NCBI GenBank assembly: GCA_943788425.1
Contig: CALSQF010000018.1
Span: 1-51,826 of the forward strand
DNA length: 51,826 nucleotides
Direction: 5' to 3'
Source of the DNA: an uncultured Planktomarina sp.
GTDB taxonomy: Bacteria > Pseudomonadota > Alphaproteobacteria > Rhodobacterales > Rhodobacteraceae
This document shows, one piece after another, positions 19,571 to 27,365 of this stretch (position 1 is its first letter; every line of letters begins with the position of its first letter). Under the pieces are notes generated by a model. It ran no database searches. It was not told the origin of the DNA and saw nothing but the letters and a program-made list of their open reading frames with translations. Made by a program: the position numbers and the translations under genes.

Positions 19571-20356
19571 ATGGATATTATTGACACCCACCGCTACCCG
19601 ATTGACCAACCTGACAGTGCAGAATTTCGTGCGCTTTGCGCCCGATGTCAGGCGGATCTTGAGTCTCAAGGACTTTTCAACCTGCCAGGTTTCCTGCGCC
19701 CTGAGGCCATCGAGCGCACTCTCGATTGGGTGAAACCAGTGATCGCGCAGGATGCTTTTGTGCATAAGCGGGCCCATAACATCTATTTTAAAAAGGAAAT
19801 TCCCGGCCTCGCGCCCGATCATCCAGCCTTGCGAGAGCTCGAAACCACAAATCATACAATTTGCGCCGATCAAATTGAGGGCAGCCCCGTGACCCAACTT
19901 TATGACTGGCCTGCTTTTGCCAGATTTTTGGCCCGTGTCATGAATAAGCCGGCCCTTTACACTATGGATGACCGAATCGCCGGGGCAAATGTCATGACCT
20001 ATTACCATGGCGAAGCCTTGAACTGGCATTTTGACCGCTCAGAATTCACCACAACACTGCTTTTACAAGCGCCGAAGGCCGGCGGCGAGTTTGAGTATCT
20101 TCGAGATCTGCGCACCGCAGAGGATCCCAACTATGCCGGGGTGGCAGAGCTATTGATGGGCAAGCGCCAGACGCAGATCTGCCCGCAAGAGGCGGGAACT
20201 CTGAATGTGTTTCGCGGCGTGAACACCGCGCATCGGGTCACGCCCGTGAAGGGCGACCGGCAGAGAATCAATGCAGTTTTAACCTATTACGAAACTCCTG
20301 GCCGCCGATTTTCAGAGCAAGAGCATCTCGGATTTTATGGCAGAACATTGGGCTAA
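19571..20356 (+). CDS. 2-oxoglutarate/Fe(II) oxygenase of the BesD/HalD (ArpA-like) group
   Basis: A 261-residue non-haem iron oxygenase. The iron triad is visible as His153-x-Asp155 (NWHFDRSEF) and His221 (NTAHRVTP). Arg230 or Arg232 would bind the 2-oxoglutarate carboxylate, and AGGEFEYLRDLR follows the first His. This layout matches the BesD/HalD group, whose founders halogenate free lysine. Halogenases have Gly in place of the Asp; here Asp is present, so hydroxylation is expected. Relatives with Asp hydroxylate lysine-like free amino acids, so a cationic amino acid is a reasonable guess. It lies 91 bp upstream of the GntR-led cluster in the same orientation. The start at 19571 precedes the conserved N-terminus. 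Confidence 0.75.
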   Translation: MDIIDTHRYPIDQPDSAEFRALCARCQADLESQGLFNLPGFLRPEAIERTLDWVKPVIAQDAFVHKRAHNIYFKKEIPGLAPDHPALRELETTNHTICADQIEGSPVTQLYDWPAFARFLARVMNKPALYTMDDRIAGANVMTYYHGEALNWHFDRSEFTTTLLLQAPKAGGEFEYLRDLRTAEDPNYAGVAELLMGKRQTQICPQEAGTLNVFRGVNTAHRVTPVKGDRQRINAVLTYYETPGRRFSEQEHLGFYGRTLG

Positions 20357-20419
20357 AGGCCTATTGTGTCGCAGATAGACATCGGTGGGGTCGTCTTTGT
20401 AAATTTATTGTGTGCAACA

Positions 20420-20427
20420 TGTATACA
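20420..20427. promoter_or_regulatory. Putative GntR operator
   Basis: The palindrome TGTATACA lies 20 bases upstream of the GntR start codon, within ATGTATACAAT. FCD-type GntR regulators commonly bind NTNGTATACNAN-like sites, so this is a plausible autoregulatory operator for the 20448-26456 operon. An imperfect TTG/CAA repeat lies just upstream (about 20408-20417). Confidence 0.5.
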
Positions 20428-20447
20428 ATTCAGGGCAAGGAGCCCCG

Positions 20448-21152
20448 ATGACCCAAAACCGCAAATCCCAATGTTTGGACACCATACGTCAGCAAATCCT
20501 ATCACTCGCACTCCCCCCGGGCAGTGATTTAGACGAGACCAAACTGGGTGCCGAATTTGGCATATCGCGCACACCGCTGCGCGAGGTTTTGCAAAAACTC
20601 GCCGGGGAAGGCTACGTCGATATCACCCAAAACAAGGGGGCCAAAGTCGTCTCAATGGATATGGCGGTGATGCGCAATTTTTTTCAAACGGCGCCGCTGG
20701 TCTATGCTAACATCGCGCGGCTGGCCTGTGAAAATCGTAGCCTGCCACAGGTGAAGGCGCTCAAGACCAGCCAGCAACACTTTAAAAAAGCCACCCTCAA
20801 TCATGACCCCGCACAAGCGGCGATGCACAATCATCAATTTCACCAAATCATCGGGGATATGTCACAAAATTGCTACTTGATTCCAAGCCTCCAGCGGATG
20901 CTCATTGATCATACGCGCCTAAGCCAAACCTTCTATCGGCCTGCGTCACCAGCTGAAAGCGCGCTTGTCAGACAAGCCTGCGATCAACATGATGACATGA
21001 TCGCCGCCATTGAAGACCAGCAGGTTGAGGCTGCTGTGGCCTTAACTTTGCAGCACTGGGCCCTGTCGCAAGACCGAATGGAGCGTTTTGTGCGCCCCGA
21101 TCCATTGCCGGTTGAACTGACCATCCCGAAGGAGACAGCCCATGCAATTTGA
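20448..21152 (+). CDS. GntR family transcriptional regulator (FCD subfamily)
   Basis: A 234-residue regulator. The N-terminal winged helix contains DETKLGAEFGISRTPLREVLQKLAGEGYV, typical of GntR. The C-terminal alpha-helical FCD ligand domain contains HNHQFHQIIGDMSQN and a later VRQACDQHDDMI, which carry likely metal-binding Asp and His residues. The ATG at 20448 has AAGGAG 6 bases upstream. It heads a tight operon: its 3' end overlaps the DHDPS-family gene by 11 bp. It probably represses the operon until the substrate or an intermediate binds. Confidence 0.92.
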   Translation: MTQNRKSQCLDTIRQQILSLALPPGSDLDETKLGAEFGISRTPLREVLQKLAGEGYVDITQNKGAKVVSMDMAVMRNFFQTAPLVYANIARLACENRSLPQVKALKTSQQHFKKATLNHDPAQAAMHNHQFHQIIGDMSQNCYLIPSLQRMLIDHTRLSQTFYRPASPAESALVRQACDQHDDMIAAIEDQQVEAAVALTLQHWALSQDRMERFVRPDPLPVELTIPKETAHAI

Positions 21153-22050
21153 AGGCATCTATACCCCGGTCATTACCCCTTACCACAATGATTTTTCGTT
21201 AAATCACGATGCGTTGGAAGCCACGATCAATCGTTTGATTGAGGCTGGGGTTCATGGATTGATCGTCGCGGGCACGACCGGCGAGTATTACGCGCAAACC
21301 ACTGAAGAGCGGATTGAAATGATGTCGATTGCCCAAGAAATAATTGCCGGCAGGCGGCCGATGATTGTCGGCACCGGCGCGATCCGCACCGAGGATTCAA
21401 TTCTCTATGCCAAGGCGGCTAAAACGGCAGGTGCGGATGCACTTCTAATTGCCACCCCGCCTTATGCCTACCCGACAGGCCGCGAAATTGCCCTACACGC
21501 TTTGGCGATCGACCGCGCCGCAGATCTTCCGGCCATGCTTTACAATTATCCTGGCCGGATGTGCGTCAATATGGATGAAGAGACCCTGGACCGTCTGGGA
21601 CGCAGCTCAAATTTTTGTGCCATTAAGGAAAGCTCGGGTGATCCCAATCGGCTGCATATGCTGGCCCGCGATTATCCTCATATTGCCCTGTCTTGCGGCA
21701 TGGACGATCAGGCTTTGGAATTCTTCGCTTGGGGCGCGCGCAGCTGGGTCTGCGCCGGGTCCAATTTTGCCCCCGAAGCGCATATTGCGCTCTACCAAAC
21801 CTGCGTTGTGGAGGGAAATTTCACCAAAGGGCGCGCACTTATGTCGGCAATGCTGCCCTTGATGCGGGTGCTCGAACAAGGTGGAAAATTTGTTCAATGT
21901 ATCAAATACGGCCTGACGCTCCGCGGCATTGACGCTGGACCACCCCGCAAACCGCTGCAACCGCTCAACAAAGACGACAAACGCCAATTGGCTGAGGTCA
22001 TCACCACAATGGACATCGCCATTGCAAATATCATGGGAGAAGGCGCATGA
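21142..22050 (+). CDS. DHDPS/NAL family lyase (class I pyruvate-type aldolase)
   Basis: A 302-residue TIM-barrel protein of the dihydrodipicolinate synthase/N-acetylneuraminate lyase superfamily. It has the carboxylate-binding loop GTTGE (44-48), the catalytic Tyr136 in YNYPGR, and the Schiff-base Lys162 in IKESSGD. A true DapA is unlikely, since the gene sits in a catabolic operon. Superfamily members act on 2-oxo acids by aldol cleavage, dehydration or deamination, such as 4-hydroxy-2-oxo acid aldolases and hydroxyproline-pathway deaminase. Here a retro-aldolase giving pyruvate plus an aldehyde for the next enzyme is proposed. It overlaps GntR by 11 bp and the ALDH gene by 4 bp. Confidence 0.88.
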   Translation: MQFEGIYTPVITPYHNDFSLNHDALEATINRLIEAGVHGLIVAGTTGEYYAQTTEERIEMMSIAQEIIAGRRPMIVGTGAIRTEDSILYAKAAKTAGADALLIATPPYAYPTGREIALHALAIDRAADLPAMLYNYPGRMCVNMDEETLDRLGRSSNFCAIKESSGDPNRLHMLARDYPHIALSCGMDDQALEFFAWGARSWVCAGSNFAPEAHIALYQTCVVEGNFTKGRALMSAMLPLMRVLEQGGKFVQCIKYGLTLRGIDAGPPRKPLQPLNKDDKRQLAEVITTMDIAIANIMGEGA

Positions 22051-23537
22051 GCGACTTACTAACAACCGCGGAGTACAAAGCGCTGGCCGCAGATCTCGAC
22101 CTCCCGCGCACCGCCTTTATTGACGGCAAGTACCGCGCTGGTCATGGCGCTGTTTTTGCGACTTTGAACCCCGCCACCGGGGTGCCGCTTGCCGAAATTT
22201 CTGGCTGTAATGCGCAAGATGTAGATCTTGCAGTGTCCAAAGCCCGTGAAGCCTTCGATCAAGGCCATTGGGCCAAACGCGCACCATCGGACCGCAAAGA
22301 TGTATTGATCCGCCTGTGCAAGTTGATCACACGCAACCGCCGGGAATTGGCCGTGATGGAAAGCCTCGACAGCGGCAAGCCGATCTCAGATTGTGAGACC
22401 ATCGATATTCCCGAGACCATCGAAACCTTGAAATGGCATGCGGAGTTGATTGACAAAATTTATGACCAAACGGCCCCGGCGCAGGAAGATGCTATTGCCA
22501 TGATTTTACGCGAACCCATTGGGGTCGTCGCCGCTGTTTTACCGTGGAACTTTCCATTGTTGATGATGGCTTGGAAAATCGGACCCGCTTTGGCTGCCGG
22601 CAATTCTGTCATCGTAAAGCCCGCTGAGCAAACCAGCCTCACAGCTCTGCGCTTGGCCGAATTGGCAACACAGGCCGGCCTGCCCCGCGGGGTCTTGCAA
22701 GTCCTGCCCGGTGATGGGCCGAGTGTGGGCGCGCCGCTCGGCACGCATATGGATGTGGATATGGTCAGCTTCACAGGCTCAACCGAGACGGGGCGGCATT
22801 TCCTGCGCTATGCCGCTGACAGCAATTTAAAGAAGGTTGTCCTGGAATGCGGCGGCAAAAACCCCTGCGTGGTTTTTGATGATGCGGAAAATCTCGATGC
22901 TGTGGCCCGTCATGTGGTCAATGCTGCCTTTTGGAATATGGGCGAGAATTGTTCCGCCGCCTCTCGCCTGATTGTCCATCAAGCCGTAAAAGAGCCCCTA
23001 ATGGAGCGGATCTTAGCGCGGTTGCGAGATTGGAAAACGGGCGATCCGCTCAACCCCGCCCATCACCTGGGTGCACTCATTGATGCGGAGCATTGCGCCA
23101 ACGTGGCCAGCTATCTCACAGGCACCGCTTTGGCCGGTGGCACCGCCGACGGGCCCTATGTGCAGCCAACGATTTTCGAGGTCAGCGCAAAAGATGCCAG
23201 AGCCGTTGATGAAATTTTTGGACCAATTCTGAGCGTGCTCACCGTCGCCAGCAATGATGAGGCCATTGCGCTGGCCAATGACACCCGCTACGGCTTGGCC
23301 GCTTCTGTATTCACCGCCAATACCCGCAACGCCATTCGCGCAGCCCGCGACATCAAGGCCGGCACCGTGACCGTCAATACCTATGGCGAAGGGTCCATTG
23401 CGACACCCTTCGGTGGCTATAAACAATCGGGCTTCGGCGGGCGCGACAATGGCATTCATGCCCATGACCAATTCACCGAAACCAAAACCATTTGGATTGA
23501 CCTCACCGACCCGCGCGATGGCGACAATGTGGACTGA
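22047..23537 (+). CDS. Aldehyde dehydrogenase, PuuC/betaine-aldehyde-dehydrogenase-like
   Basis: A 496-residue NAD(P)-dependent aldehyde dehydrogenase. The catalytic set is complete: Asn168 (PWNFPLL), Glu267 (LECGGKNP) and Cys302 (GENCSAASR). KPAEQTSLTALRLAEL and FTGSTETGRHFL form the cofactor site. Overall it resembles PuuC and BADH enzymes acting on omega-amino or trimethylamino aldehydes. The segment between AHHLGALID and YVQPTIF is about ten residues shorter than usual. The start overlaps the DHDPS-family gene as ATGA, so the aldehyde produced there is the likely substrate. The MttB gene follows after 35 bp with AAGGAGG. Confidence 0.92.
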   Translation: MSDLLTTAEYKALAADLDLPRTAFIDGKYRAGHGAVFATLNPATGVPLAEISGCNAQDVDLAVSKAREAFDQGHWAKRAPSDRKDVLIRLCKLITRNRRELAVMESLDSGKPISDCETIDIPETIETLKWHAELIDKIYDQTAPAQEDAIAMILREPIGVVAAVLPWNFPLLMMAWKIGPALAAGNSVIVKPAEQTSLTALRLAELATQAGLPRGVLQVLPGDGPSVGAPLGTHMDVDMVSFTGSTETGRHFLRYAADSNLKKVVLECGGKNPCVVFDDAENLDAVARHVVNAAFWNMGENCSAASRLIVHQAVKEPLMERILARLRDWKTGDPLNPAHHLGALIDAEHCANVASYLTGTALAGGTADGPYVQPTIFEVSAKDARAVDEIFGPILSVLTVASNDEAIALANDTRYGLAASVFTANTRNAIRAARDIKAGTVTVNTYGEGSIATPFGGYKQSGFGGRDNGIHAHDQFTETKTIWIDLTDPRDGDNVD

Positions 23538-23572
23538 CGGGCCGCAAGTTTTGCGCCTAAGGAGGAGCACTT

Positions 23573-25123
23573 ATGGCTGATGCAGTTGGAACGACGCGGC
23601 GCGGCCGCGGTGCGCGTAAAACCATAAGACAAACCCGCGATGTTGCAATGTTGCCCGCGCTGAAACGCCGCCTGCCCTTAACCGAGCCCATGGATCAAGA
23701 GCAGATCGAGAAGATTGATGCAGCCTCCATGAGCATCCTTGAGGATGTCGGCGTGGTATTTCGCGACCCCATTGCCATTGCAGATTGGCGTGCCGCGGGG
23801 GCGGATATTCGCGATGGAGACCGGGTGCATTTAGACCGCGGTCTTGTGCGTGAATTGATCTGCTCTATTCCCTCAAGCTTCACCTATCACGCGCGCAACC
23901 CGGCCAATAACCTGCCCTTCGGTCACGATCATTCTATCTTTGTACCAATGACCGGCGCGCCCTATCTGCGGGATCTCGAGGATGTCCGGCGCAATCCAAC
24001 TTTGGAAGACTTGGCCAATTTTCACAAATTATCGCATATGCTGCCCGCAATCCACTCTTCGGCTCACCACATTGTAGAGCCTTATGATCACCCAATCAGC
24101 CAAAGGCATTTGCGCATCACCTATTCGTCGATGAAACATTCCGACAAGACCTTCATGGGCATGACCACAAGTCCCAAAAATGCCGAAGATGTCATGGAGA
24201 TGTGTGCGCTGCTCTTTGGTGCGGATTTTATGCAAAGTCACCCCGTCGTCACAGGCAACTGCAATGGTAACAGCCCGCTGGTTTGGGATGAAACGATGCT
24301 AGGAGCGCTGCGAGCCTTTGCCAAATACAACCAACCCATCTTGTGCAGCCCCTTCGTTCTCGGCGGCGCCAATACCCCCGCTTCGGTCGCCCCAACCGTG
24401 GCGCAGCTCAATGCCGAAGCCCTGAGCTGTCTGGCCTATTCGCAGGTTGTGCGCAAAGGCACCCCCGCAATCTACGGTCATTATTTGGCCACTGTCAGCA
24501 TGCGGTCCGGCGCACCGATGGCCGGCACGCCTGAAATCAGCTTGATGAATTTCATGATTGGCCAAATGGCTCGCTATTATGACGTGCCCTGGCGGACTTC
24601 GAATACTTTGGGCGGAGCAAAAATTCTTGACGCACAGGCCGGATATGAGAGCGCCATGACGTTGAATGCAGTGCTCATGGCGGGGGCGAATTATATCTGG
24701 CACAGCGCTGGATGGAATGAGGCCGGCATGCATTGCTCGATGGCGAAATTCGTGGTGGATGCGGAGCTTTGCGCTATGGGGTATCGCATGGCCGAGGGCA
24801 TACGCTGGGATGATTTCGAAGGGGCCATGCAGGCGGTGCGCGACATTGGACCCGGTGGGCATTACCTGGGCCATTCACACACGCTTGAAAACTTCCAACG
24901 CGCGTTCTTCATGCCCGAGATGTTTGACAATAATTCGATTGAGCAATGGCAGGCAGATGGCGCGCTGGATACAAATACCCGCGGGCTGATACGCGCGCGT
25001 CAAATGCTCGACGACTATGAGGAACCAAAATTGGACCCCGGCATTGATGAAGCCCTGCGCGACTACATCGCGCGACGCGAACGCGAGATCCCAGCTGCTG
25101 ACGCGCTGAACCAAGAGTATTGA
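23573..25123 (+). CDS. MttB-family methyltransferase homologue without pyrrolysine
   Basis: A 516-residue member of the trimethylamine methyltransferase (MttB/COG5598) family. It is read through without any in-frame TAG, so it lacks pyrrolysine. Recognisable stretches are MSILEDVGVVF, VTGNCNGNSPLVWDETM, QMARYYDVPWRTSNTLGGAK and DIGPGGHYLGHSHTLENF. Non-Pyl homologues such as glycine betaine methyltransferase MtgB demethylate quaternary amines onto a corrinoid protein. No corrinoid protein, methyltetrahydrofolate transferase or reductive activator is encoded nearby, so the acceptor is unknown. AAGGAGG lies 6 bases upstream. The FAD oxidoreductase gene follows after 2 bp. Confidence 0.9.
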   Translation: MADAVGTTRRGRGARKTIRQTRDVAMLPALKRRLPLTEPMDQEQIEKIDAASMSILEDVGVVFRDPIAIADWRAAGADIRDGDRVHLDRGLVRELICSIPSSFTYHARNPANNLPFGHDHSIFVPMTGAPYLRDLEDVRRNPTLEDLANFHKLSHMLPAIHSSAHHIVEPYDHPISQRHLRITYSSMKHSDKTFMGMTTSPKNAEDVMEMCALLFGADFMQSHPVVTGNCNGNSPLVWDETMLGALRAFAKYNQPILCSPFVLGGANTPASVAPTVAQLNAEALSCLAYSQVVRKGTPAIYGHYLATVSMRSGAPMAGTPEISLMNFMIGQMARYYDVPWRTSNTLGGAKILDAQAGYESAMTLNAVLMAGANYIWHSAGWNEAGMHCSMAKFVVDAELCAMGYRMAEGIRWDDFEGAMQAVRDIGPGGHYLGHSHTLENFQRAFFMPEMFDNNSIEQWQADGALDTNTRGLIRARQMLDDYEEPKLDPGIDEALRDYIARREREIPAADALNQEY

Positions 25124-25125
25124 AG

Positions 25126-26456
25126 ATGAAAGTCTCGCGCCTGCCTATCGATCCCGGTCCGGCCGCTTGGGCAGATCTGCTGCCGCCGCCGCACCGGCCC
25201 AGAAGCTAGAAGGCGCGCAAACCGCAGATTGGTTGGTGATTGGCGGCGGCTTTGCGGGCCTCTCGGCACTGGCACGTCTCAAGCAGCTGCACCCGGCCGA
25301 TAAAATTATTCTGCTTGAGGCCAGCCGGATTGCTGACGGACCTGCCGGGCGCAATTCAGGGTTTATGATTGATCTGCCCCATGATCTGGCCTCAGAGGAT
25401 TATGGGGGGGGCGTCAGCGAAGACCAGCACCAGATCGCAGCCAATCGCGCCGCCATTGCCTTCGCTCGCAAGATGGCCGAGGTATTTGCACTGCCCCGCG
25501 AGGCCTTTAACCCCTGCGGCAAGTTCAATGCAGCCGCCAGCGCAAAAGGCCATCAGCACAATCAAGACTATGCCCACCATTTGACCCGAATGGGCGAATC
25601 TTGGGAGATGTATGATGCGGCGCAAATGGCGGAATTGACTGGAACCAACTATTATCAATCTGGCCTCTACACCCCCGGTACGGTCATGCTGCAACCGGCC
25701 ATGTATATTCGCGGCATTGCCCGCGGCTTGGCATCCCATAATGCCAAGATCTTCGAAAATTCGCCCGTAACCGCGCTCGATCACAATGGGGATTGGTCAG
25801 CCACCACCCCATCGGGCAAAGTGACAGCGCCGCGGGTCATTCTGGCCGTCAACGGCCATGCCAATTCCTTCGGACTTTACCCGCAACAGCTTCTTCATGT
25901 ATTCACCTACGCCAGCATGACCCGCGCCTTGACCGCCCAGGAGGTAAAATCCTTGGGCGGGGCACGCAATTGGGGCGCCACACCTGCCGATCCCTTAGGG
26001 ACGACCGTGCGGCGCATATCTGGGATTGGGGGCGATCGGATCATCATCCGAAATCGCGCCACTTTTGATCCATCCATGCAGGTCTCACAGCGGCGCATCC
26101 GCGCGGTGTCACGCAGTCATGATGCAAGTTTTTCTGCCCGTTTCCCCGTGCTGCGCCATGTCTCCATGCAATATCGTTGGGGCGGGCGCCTGTGCCTTTC
26201 GCGCAATAATGTCGCCGCTTTTGGCGAGGTCATGCCCGGGCTCTATTCGGCCTGCTGCCAAAACGGATTGGGCACGGCCAAGGGGACATTGCATGGCATG
26301 CTGGCCGCGGAGCTGGCCAGTGGGCATGACAGCGCGCTTTTGCAACAGGTCCAAAAACAATCCCCTCCGCGCCGACTGCCGCCGCCGCCTCTGGCCTGGC
26401 TTGGCGCCAATGCGCTGATGAAATGGGGCGAGTGGAAGGCCGGCGTGGAACTTTAA
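25126..26456 (+). pseudogene. DAO-family FAD-dependent oxidoreductase, frameshifted near the N-terminus
   Basis: A protein of about 443 residues, broken by one missing base. The start at 25126, 2 bp after the MttB stop, gives MKVSRLPIDPGPAAWADLLP, then hits a stop in that frame at 25207-25209. The rest (APAQKLEGAQTADW onward) continues in another frame. The break is in the CCG repeat at about 25183-25195. The FAD loop IGGGFAGLSALARL is followed by EASRIADGPAGRNSGF, as in PuuB-like amine oxidases. It probably oxidises a primary or methylated amine or amino acid. Either a slip in the CCG repeat or a sequence error explains the break. A TTG at 25167 could start a shorter product that keeps the whole FAD domain. 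Confidence 0.82.
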
Positions 26457-26484
26457 GCCAGCACAGCACCGATCTGACGACACT

Positions 26485-27240
26485 CTATCTCGGCGGCAGC
26501 CCAACCAAAGCGCGGGAGGCCGGTTCACGCAGGTGAAAATCTTCCCCCGCATAGGCCGCGCCACCCGGCCCACAAAGATAGGCAATCGCCTGCGCCACAT
26601 CCGAGGCTGGAATATGATCGGACAGTTGCAATTGGCTGACCGGATTAACCCCACTGGCTTTGATCTCAACCTGCATCTGCGTTGCCACTGTGCCGGGGCT
26701 CAACCCCAAACAGCGAAGGCCTTGATCACCATATTCAGCATGCCCAGAACGGGTCAATTGCAGCACGGCGGCCTTTGAGGCGCAGTAATGGCTCCAGCCT
26801 TCCAGCACCCCATAAGCGGCACCGGACGAAATATTGAGGATGGTCCCGCCCCCCTGGGCTGTCATGACCGGCAGCGCCGCCTTCATCATGTAAAAGACAC
26901 CTTTGACATTCACATCTATCACCCGGTCCCAATCGGCGGGTTCGAAATCTACCAACCGATGTACAGGCAAGAGCATGCCGGCATTGTTAATAACGATATC
27001 AAGACGACCAAATTGCGCCACGGTTTGATCAACCGCTGCCTGCACCTGCTGGAAATCGGCAACATCGCAGGCAATCGCCAGCGCTTTTGGCCCAATTTTC
27101 TCAGCCAATTTCACCAATTCGCCCTCAGAACGCGCGGTCAATGCCACCTGTGCCCCAAGGGATGCAAAATGTTCAGCGGTCGCGGCTCCAATACCGCGGC
27201 TTGCGCCAGTTATCAAAACTGTTTGCCCTGAAAAATCCAT
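26485..27240 (-). CDS. SDR family oxidoreductase
   Basis: A 251-residue classical short-chain dehydrogenase/reductase. It has the cofactor motif TGASRGIGAA, NNAG, the catalytic Ser of ISSGAAYG, and YCASKAA with the Tyr and Lys of the active site. The start at 27240 puts MDFSGQTVLITG at the N-terminus, as usual, with AAGG upstream; a longer frame adds 20 residues without support. It is convergent with the FAD oxidoreductase gene and divergent from the MFS gene. The substrate is unknown; it may belong to the same catabolic cluster, but it is not in the operon. Confidence 0.92.
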   Translation of the reverse strand: MDFSGQTVLITGASRGIGAATAEHFASLGAQVALTARSEGELVKLAEKIGPKALAIACDVADFQQVQAAVDQTVAQFGRLDIVINNAGMLLPVHRLVDFEPADWDRVIDVNVKGVFYMMKAALPVMTAQGGGTILNISSGAAYGVLEGWSHYCASKAAVLQLTRSGHAEYGDQGLRCLGLSPGTVATQMQVEIKASGVNPVSQLQLSDHIPASDVAQAIAYLCGPGGAAYAGEDFHLREPASRALVGLPPR

Positions 27241-27365
27241 TCTTGTCACGCCTTTCGAATTGCCTAACCAAAGGCTAGCTCTCACGGCCAATTGGCACAA
27301 GGCATCACTTCTGGCTTTACCCAGGCCGCAAGCCGTGGCACCACAGCCTCAGATCGGAGATTGCC

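Noticed and set aside
19571-20356. Lysine halogenase
   Set aside because: The iron motif is HFD with Asp present; halogenases have Gly or Ala at this place.
21142-22050. DapA for lysine biosynthesis
   Set aside because: The gene is embedded in a GntR-controlled catabolic operon and the DHDPS superfamily is functionally diverse; the biosynthetic dap genes are elsewhere (dapD, dapE).
23573-25123. Pyrrolysine-containing MttB
   Set aside because: No in-frame TAG is present, so this is a non-Pyl homologue.
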